Source of the DNA: Corylus avellana
Taxonomy: Eukaryota > Streptophyta > Magnoliopsida > Fagales > Betulaceae
Assembly (NCBI RefSeq): GCF_901000735.1
Contig: NC_081543.1
Location: 17,822,457-17,886,456 of the forward strand
Direction of reading: 5' to 3'
Length of the DNA: 64,000 nucleotides
Shown here: positions 57,681 to 64,000 of the stretch, piece by piece
Numbering within the stretch: position 1 is the first letter of the stretch
Layout of the letters: each line of letters starts with the position of its first letter
Position numbers and translations under genes: made by a program
The notes under the pieces: generated by a model
Database searches by the model: none
What the model was told of the DNA's origin: nothing
Seen by the model: only the letters and a program-made list of their open reading frames with translations

Positions 57681-59081
57681 ATGCCTGGTTTCACCATGTT
57701 CAAGCTTTCAGTACTTCTCCTGAGCCTCCTCTCAAACTCACAGCTGGGTGAGTGGCCAGAAGCCAGTAAAAGCTTGGGGATAACTCCACCATCATGCACC
57801 AGCATCGAGTGCCCCAGCTATGACGTGGTTCACCTTGGCAACGGCTATGAAATTCGCCGCTACAATTCCACAGTGTGGGCGTCAACCTCCCCCATTCAGG
57901 ATATTTCTCTCGTTGAAGCTACCAGAACTGGCTTCTTGCAGTAAGATTATTTCCCTTCTTCTACATTCTTGGCTCACATGTATGCTTGTAAACGAGACAA
58001 CTCGCTCGTAACAGCACGAGTACTCTAATTCGGTTCGTTTAATAAATGAGCCGATCATGAACACAAAATTAGGCTCGATTATTCTTATAAATTCGGTTCA
58101 GCTCATAGAAGCTTGTATAAACTTGTATAACTTTATTTTTATTTCGTAATTATAACATTTTATAATAGATATAGTTTGAATTATTGTTATTGTGAATCCT
58201 GATATCGATATATGTGTATATATGAGTATGTTTGTATGTATGTGTGCATAATGAATTTAAATAGATATTATAAAATATGCATTCAAACTCAAGATTTGAT
58301 TATTTAACATTCGTGTTAGTTTGTTTAATTAACTTCAATGACAAAATTTAAACAATGATTAATTAATTAATAATTAGTACGGGTTTGCAAAAAATAAAAA
58401 ATAAACATTCATGATATTTATTTTAATGAATGAATAAGTTAGTTGAGTAGATCGTGAATAAGTTCAAGTTTGTTCGAAAAATAAATATGCCAAGATTGAA
58501 CAAATTATCTAACTCGTTAATAAGCTTGAGTTCAGCTCGTATTAGAAATAAAATTAAATAAACAAAGATTAAATATTTAATACTAGACTCGACTTGTCTC
58601 GCCATGATTGCAGTCATTGTAGCATGGTTACCTACTAATATTTCTGTCTTTGTGCAGGTTATTTGACTATATTCAAGGAAAGAACGATTATGGAGAACAG
58701 ATTGAGATGACTGCCCCGGTGATCAGTGAAGTCTCACCAAGTGACGGACCTTTATGTGAATCCTCATTTGTGGTCAGCTTTTACGTACCAAAACTAAACC
58801 AAGCAGACCCACCTCCGGCGAAGGGACTTGCTGTCCAAAGATGGAAACCCACATATGCAGCAGTGAGAGAATTCGGTGGATTTGTGGCCGACTCTGATGT
58901 CGGAGTGGAAGCTGCTGCCTTGCAAGCCAGCCTTGCTGGCACCGTTTGGTCTGCCGCCATCGAGAAAAGCCGTGGAGCTGACAACAAATCAACCTACACT
59001 GTCGCGCAGTACAATTCTCCGTTTGAATTCGACAGCAGGGTGAATGAAATATGGATGCTGTTTAACATCAAAGATGAATGA
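57681..59081 (+). CDS. SOUL heme-binding family protein, 227 aa
   Basis: Two exons, 57681-57940 and 58658-59081, joined at GT-AG in frame (FLQ-LFDYIQG). The first ATG gives a hydrophobic N-terminal segment (LSVLLLSLLSNSQ), likely a signal peptide. A second ATG at 57696 is possible. The SOUL/HEBP domain follows: ECPSYDVVHLGNGYEIRRY, the YIQGKNDYGEQIEMTAPV block, and the C-terminal YTVAQYNSPFEFDSRVNEIW. SOUL proteins bind heme or other tetrapyrroles. Length is usual for the secreted plant group. AATAAA at 59204-59209 is a likely poly(A) signal. The gene appears intact, with a 717-base intron. Confidence 0.92.
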
Positions 59082-59209
59082 CATTCATTTGAAGAGTTGT
59101 AGTCTTATATACATGTAGAGAGAACTTCTAGGGTGAATATCTGAACTTCTCTGTATTGAAAAACCCGATCACCATTGGTGTCCAAGTGCTTCCTATTGTC
59201 TTGAATAAA

Positions 59210-59551
59210 GTATAACCACTTTTTTATGATATTGGCTCTGAAATTCTGTTTTCAATCACATGCTCTGTTCAATGATAAATGCATGTCTTCCAAAAGGAAT
59301 TTAACTACCATTGAAGCAGAAGTATGATGTTTCTGGCAGTAAAAAACTAACATGGAAACAGATGGATGATTGGTGAATTGCTAACACTATAATACATTAA
59401 ACAACAACGTCAATGCCAACAAGAATTTCTCTTCCTTGTTATTTTAATATAATCACATGCCTCAATCAAGAAAGTAAATGAAAAACAAAAATTTTGGGCA
59501 TGATTTCTTCCTAGCTAACTTACTACTTCAGTAAGTGTTAATTCCCACCGA
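59210..59551. other. Spacer between SOUL and UBP genes
   Basis: The two genes converge here. No other gene seen. The UBP 3' UTR presumably lies within it. Confidence 0.6.
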
Positions 59552-59716
59552 CTAGAGTTTGCAATGACTAGAAGTTCGATCAAGACCATCTATTGGGTTA
59601 CTCCCATACTTTACAAATGTTCTGCAATTACTGTCAGAAGAGAAAACGCTTGAAGGATCAGTGAGCTGTTTCGAAAACTCCGGTTTCTGTACTTTGTCAA
59701 GAGGTAGGGTTGACGG

Positions 59717-62700
59717 CTATGAGTTCAAAATATGCCCCTTCTGCTCAGAAAGAAATCCAGTATGTGGTCTACTACTTGAAAATTTTCTACAAGAAGCAGA
59801 ATATCTGGAGTATTCTGGAGCGTATAAGGTGTTGAAGATTGATGAGATTGAATCTATATTGCATGTATCAGCATAATCTACAGTACTGAAAGAGTCTCTA
59901 GTACTCTCAGTTGTGAAGGAAGCCTCATCTGAACTTGTAAAAAGGGACCAATCACTTGATGTAGCATCAGAGAATTCCATGCAGATGGGCTCGTCGTATA
60001 CTTCCATGGGTGGCAGGACATTCCTGCTTGCACTCCTGATAGAAGTATGGTTGGTAGAACTGGAAGCAATATCTGGTCTTGTATCTGTTGAAGGCTCTAA
60101 ACCAGCATATTGGCTGCTGGGTCTACTTTGTACAGGCCTCGAAGGCTTCGAAGCTTTTGCAATGCAGTTCCTTGCAGACTCGGGAACTTGCTGCTGGAAG
60201 GCTTTATCAGTGTATGACCTTTGAGGGCGGGGGCAAGACCTAAAATATATCATAACACTTTCAAATCATACAGGAAATGCAAAATAATAATAATAATAAG
60301 ACAAGACAAATTACAGGGTAGAGATCCACTGATATCAAGTTAAGGACACTTTGATGAGCGACAAAATATGTTTGATAATAGTTTTGAAAAGTTTTTTTGA
60401 TGGGATTCACATTTGATAAGTGTTTTTTGTTTTGAATTGCTTGTCAGTAGTTTTGAGAAAAGTGTGCTTTTGGTTTTTGAGAAGAGAAAACTGTTTTCAA
60501 AACTGTTACCAAACGAGGCCCGGGCTCTAACACATCTGTCTATATGACATAGTAACAAATTCATAAAAGGACTAATCTAATCAGATTCTCTCTAGCAATG
60601 CCCAAACAAAGTATCTAAATCACTTCAGTTTGGATAATCGTTGATTCCTCTTTCTTTGAAATGATAAAGATTCAGAGGGTTAATTTAGACAAACAAACAG
60701 TTGTGCAAAAATGGCAACAGTAAACCTAACACATGAGGAAGGAAAGAAAAGGACAAAAAATAAATTGGGGACTTATAGCCCAAAGTAAATGTCTTACCTC
60801 GTGTAAAATAAGATATATGCTCCTTCAGACATCACTTGGCTCATTGGCACTGGCTGAACCTGTTGATGAAGCATGTCAATGCATCAGAACAAGAAATTAG
60901 GAAAATTACAAGAAATAGCAAGAACAAAAATACGAATTCCAGCATTTTCCTTTTCAACCATAAATAACTGCAGTGAGAGGAAGCATGTCAAGCGTAAAGG
61001 AGACTAAGAAGCAGGAACGCCAGTCATGACCGTTCTTTCTTTCTGTTCTGCTTATATGAATAAGAGCTAGAACAGCTTCAAGTGAATCATATAATTCACA
61101 TTTATAAACACATGCATAAGCCAAGTCATGGACACAATTTTGTATGTCAATTCACCAATTCATAATGGCATAAATGATAATGATACAGAAATGTAACATA
61201 CAGAACAATAAAATTTAGCTATCTCAACAAGGGCTCTCATGCAGCAGCTTGGCATCACATAACCATAAAATCATCTAAGGCACATGCCTTCTATAATGTC
61301 AATTTATATGCAATTAATCCTTACAAAGAACATTAATTGAACAATTTTACTAGATAAATTTTATAATGATTATGAAACAATACATAATATAGGCATAGAC
61401 TTCAACTAAATGAAGCCTATCTTACTTGCCACTGCATTTAGTGGATTGAGCAAAACTTCATGGTAACTCATCAACACAACAGATTGGGTCATCTAGACAA
61501 GCATTTTAAGTATTAGTAGATACTATCAATTATGCATCATCAGATTATAAGTAGTATGCGTTTTTTGCATTTAAAAATTATCAACTGCAATACAAGAATC
61601 CTTAATTTCTATTCTGGGTTAAATTGCTACTAGTAGGTGTCTAGAGTACTCAGAATGGCACTGGAAAATCTTTAAACCCAGGTTGTTTGATGATTCTCTC
61701 TTCCAATGCTTTCACATTTAGACACAACTTAAAATGTTGTCACCTTGAAAATCTTTAGGACTTAAAGCTATGCCAATGATAAGAGTTTGGGGCTTGCAGC
61801 TTTTTCCATTTGTATTTTGAGTATGTGCACGTGCATGTGTGTGTGCGCGTGTTTGAGGGGGGGAGGGTCAGGTATTAGTGAGTGTTTGTGATATACAGTA
61901 CACCACTCTTTTTTTCAAACTTAAGCTCTTGGACTTTTGGTTCACCAACATGCTTATGTGCAGACCAGGAGATAACATTCAATGACATAAACAAAAGGAA
62001 TTTCATATTCATGCTCTAATTATTTGCTTGAAAAGGTATCCCTGATATTCAAGCACCAATTCTAATGTGCAGCACTTTGGAGCGCAAATCAGATTTAGAT
62101 TTACTTTGACTTTCTATCAAAGCTTATGTTTCGTAGAGGAAACAAAGTAAACCTTTTTAAGGTACTTGATCAAGCAAAATCCCAAATTTCTCAAAAGAAC
62201 AAGGAAGCCAAAAGCAATTTTGATTGATGATAAAATAAGTTAAAATGTCCTATTACATCATAGCCCTTAATTAAATCTAATCCTAACCATACATGTCAGC
62301 TTAATAAGAATACATGAAAAGACCAAAACACCCTTAGGAACCCTAGTTATTCTAGAAGAAATAAAACTTCTAAATAACTGCCAGACTGCCACGTACAATA
62401 CCGTCACTACCATACCCGTGAAGAGTACCACTGCTGCAGTATTATGAATAGTAACTTTTTTTAACAAAAAATATTGTCCTCCATTACAATATTAGTGTGG
62501 GAAAATCATACACTAGAGGGAGTAATTAAATCTTCTAATAAAATCCTTACAATACAAGCAATGTTTGTGAGAATGTATTTCAAAACTCAATTCTCCTAGT
62601 AACTCTACTTTCTCCTCACTTTCATTTAAATCGGAGAAAAAAAAAAAAAACCCAAACAACCAGACTAGTTTATATTAAGAAGAAAAAATAATAGTAAGAA

Positions 62701-63166
62701 GAAAAAATCATCTATATGAAACAATGATCTATTGACCTTTCCATTTTGTAATGAACAGGAGAGGCAAAACATCATGCAAAAAAAACACACGCCTTTAGCA
62801 ACATTGCCCAAATGAACCATCAAAAAACATCTTTCAAGTAGGCATATATCCACAACAAAAAATAAAAATAAAAAAGTGAAAATAAAAAAGAAATCAAATG
62901 TGAAAGACCTAGTCACTATAAACTATGCACTAATATATCAAATGAGAGTTTACCTCAGTGTCATCTATTCTGAACCAATTTCCATTCAAATCTTTCACGT
63001 ATGACACATAATGTCCAGAGAAAGAAGCATTCAGTGAGTCCAAATGCACCACAACAGCATAGAGCATGTAAAGTGGTGGCATGTCTCCGGTCCCAGTCAT
63101 AAATGGAATCATATCCAACATGTCAGGAAAAGTGATCCATTTATTTATTTTCCCATATCTTCCCTC
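59717..63166 (-). CDS. Ubiquitin-specific protease (UBP15/16-type), 3' part; 5' exons beyond the window
   Basis: Three exons are seen on the minus strand: 63166-62954, 60859-60798 and 60239-59717, all with GT-AG borders and one frame. The first encodes the end of the UCH catalytic domain, [13 protein letters not shown] then the His-box region [22 protein letters not shown]. The second completes it with [12 protein letters not shown]. The last exon encodes a Ser-rich tail. The enzyme would remove ubiquitin from proteins, with the Cys box upstream of the window. The frame continues open 54 codons past the TAG at 59719-59717 to a second TAG at 59554-59552, so this stop may be premature. A 2.1-kb intron separates the first two exons. 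Confidence 0.9.
60277..60299. repeat. (AAT)n microsatellite in a UBP intron
   Basis: About seven units of AAT/TAA, 40 bases upstream of the last UBP exon on the minus strand. Confidence 0.9.
60355..60523. mobile_element. MITE-like repeat in a UBP intron
   Basis: The right end GTTACCAAACGAGGCCCGGG and T-rich left part with AGTTTTGA words resemble dispersed plant MITEs whose ends read GGGCCTCGTTTGGTAAC. The left end is diverged. Confidence 0.4.
60870..62953 (-). other. Large UBP intron
   Basis: 2.1 kb between the GT after 62954 and the AG before 60859. It holds a (GT)n-like tract near 61828-61855 and no nested gene that I can support. Confidence 0.7.
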
Positions 63167-64000
63167 CTGATGAAGAAAAACCAAAGATTCCACCAGGTAC
63201 ATCACAAGTATATGATAGGGTATAAGCATATACATATCTATCAGAAAATATGCCAAACCAAGAAATCATTGAGTTCGTAAAACCTCAAGGCATCCTATGA
63301 CTAGAGATTTGAATATCATTTCAAGTGTAGATTCGAACAAACAAGAGAAATAGTTGCTATGTATTAACTCATGTGTTTGCTATTTTGCTTATGGCTAAAT
63401 TATCTATTAAGTTTGTTATTAACATTAGCAACTTAAGTTGTTACAAAGCAATTTGTAAACCACTAGTAGACAATCAAAGCAAGACTTACATCTCTTCAAC
63501 CAATGTCTAATGTCTAAATGGCTTTTTGATGCAGGAGGATAGCAGTTGAGTTGTCAAATACTAAATTAATAGCGTTGGAATATCTAAATATAAAACATTT
63601 GCACAAAAATTGAAAGAATCGTGCATAATATTCGGGGATTATTTTTAAAGTAATATCTTTTACTTTCTCTACAAGTATTTTTCTTGGAAAGCACTCAAAC
63701 TTAGACTATATAAAGGCAGGTATGTATTATTTTTTAATTCAGTTTTACAGTATCAATAAAATTTCAGTCTTTTAGAATTATTCGTTGTTTGATTCTTTAG
63801 GGCAACTAAGGTCTTTCTCTTCTCTATTAATTATTTTCTCTCTTTCCAAGTTCCCTTTTCAGTCTTCAATTCTTAATTGTTGCAGCTATCAGACTCTATC
63901 AAAACAATCCTAGTTCTGCACAGCATCCGTATCAATGTAATGCATAGTGGTACCTAAAGGAAAAAAAAAAACACTCACACACACACACACACGCATACTA
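63167..64000 (-). other. UBP intron sequence up to the window edge
   Basis: No upstream UBP exon is recognised before the window ends. A (CA)n tract lies at 63973-63992. Confidence 0.6.

Noticed and set aside
1..64000. CRISPR arrays, bacterial operons or organelle insertions
   Set aside because: No regularly spaced direct repeats of CRISPR type and no organelle genes were seen. The sequence is typical plant nuclear DNA.

Overview
This window reads as nuclear DNA from a woody eudicot. The genes are intron-rich with GT-AG junctions, the spacers are very AT-rich with long A/T tracts, and plant-specific mobile DNA makes up most of the sequence. That DNA includes Ty1/copia elements, a caulimovirid-like element, TRIM and Cassandra-type 5S-bearing LTRs, a CACTA remnant, a tRNA-derived SINE and Tourist-like MITEs. 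The species cannot be fixed from sequence alone.

Layout. 1-6452 is a nearly complete caulimovirid-like (plant pararetrovirus-type) endogenous element: tRNA-iMet primer site, movement-protein gene (frameshifted), protease/RT/RNase H polyprotein, a third ORF of unknown function, a TATA promoter, and a striking pair of inverted terminal arms. 7337-11616 is a decayed Ty1/copia element on the minus strand. 11886-13939 is a second, partial copy of the caulimovirid-like element between two assembly gaps. 14040-20868 carries a small Gly/Cys-rich protein gene, MITEs and LTR pieces, and ends in an inverted copy of exon 1 of a purple acid phosphatase (PAP) gene. 20969-28474 holds that PAP gene on the minus strand (11 exons, last exon not found) plus an orphan PAP exon. 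28475-32924 and 40256-44098 are further copies, inverted relative to 14040-20868. 33025-40155 and 48592-55625 are two direct copies of a 7-kb block with a TRIM, a Cassandra solo LTR and a Tourist-like MITE. 45183-47570 is a CACTA remnant. 55714-56543 has a SINE repeated on either side of a 20-N gap. 57681-59081 is an intact SOUL heme-binding gene, and 59717-63166 is the 3' part of a UBP15/16-type ubiquitin-specific protease on the minus strand.

Most of the large-scale repetition ends exactly at N gaps. It is best explained as unmerged haplotypes (or a mis-scaffolded contig set) rather than true multi-copy duplication. A consistent single order would be PAP - 28.1-32.9 kb type sequence - Gly/Cys gene - CACTA block - 7-kb block - SOUL - UBP. 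The host genes (PAP, Gly/Cys-rich protein, SOUL, UBP) are ordinary dispersed plant genes and do not form a pathway or cluster. I found no clearly novel biological system. The most interesting items are the hairpin-forming arms and overlapping third ORF of the caulimovirid-like element, the 5S-derived modules in LTRs, and the PAP and UBP 3'-end lesions.
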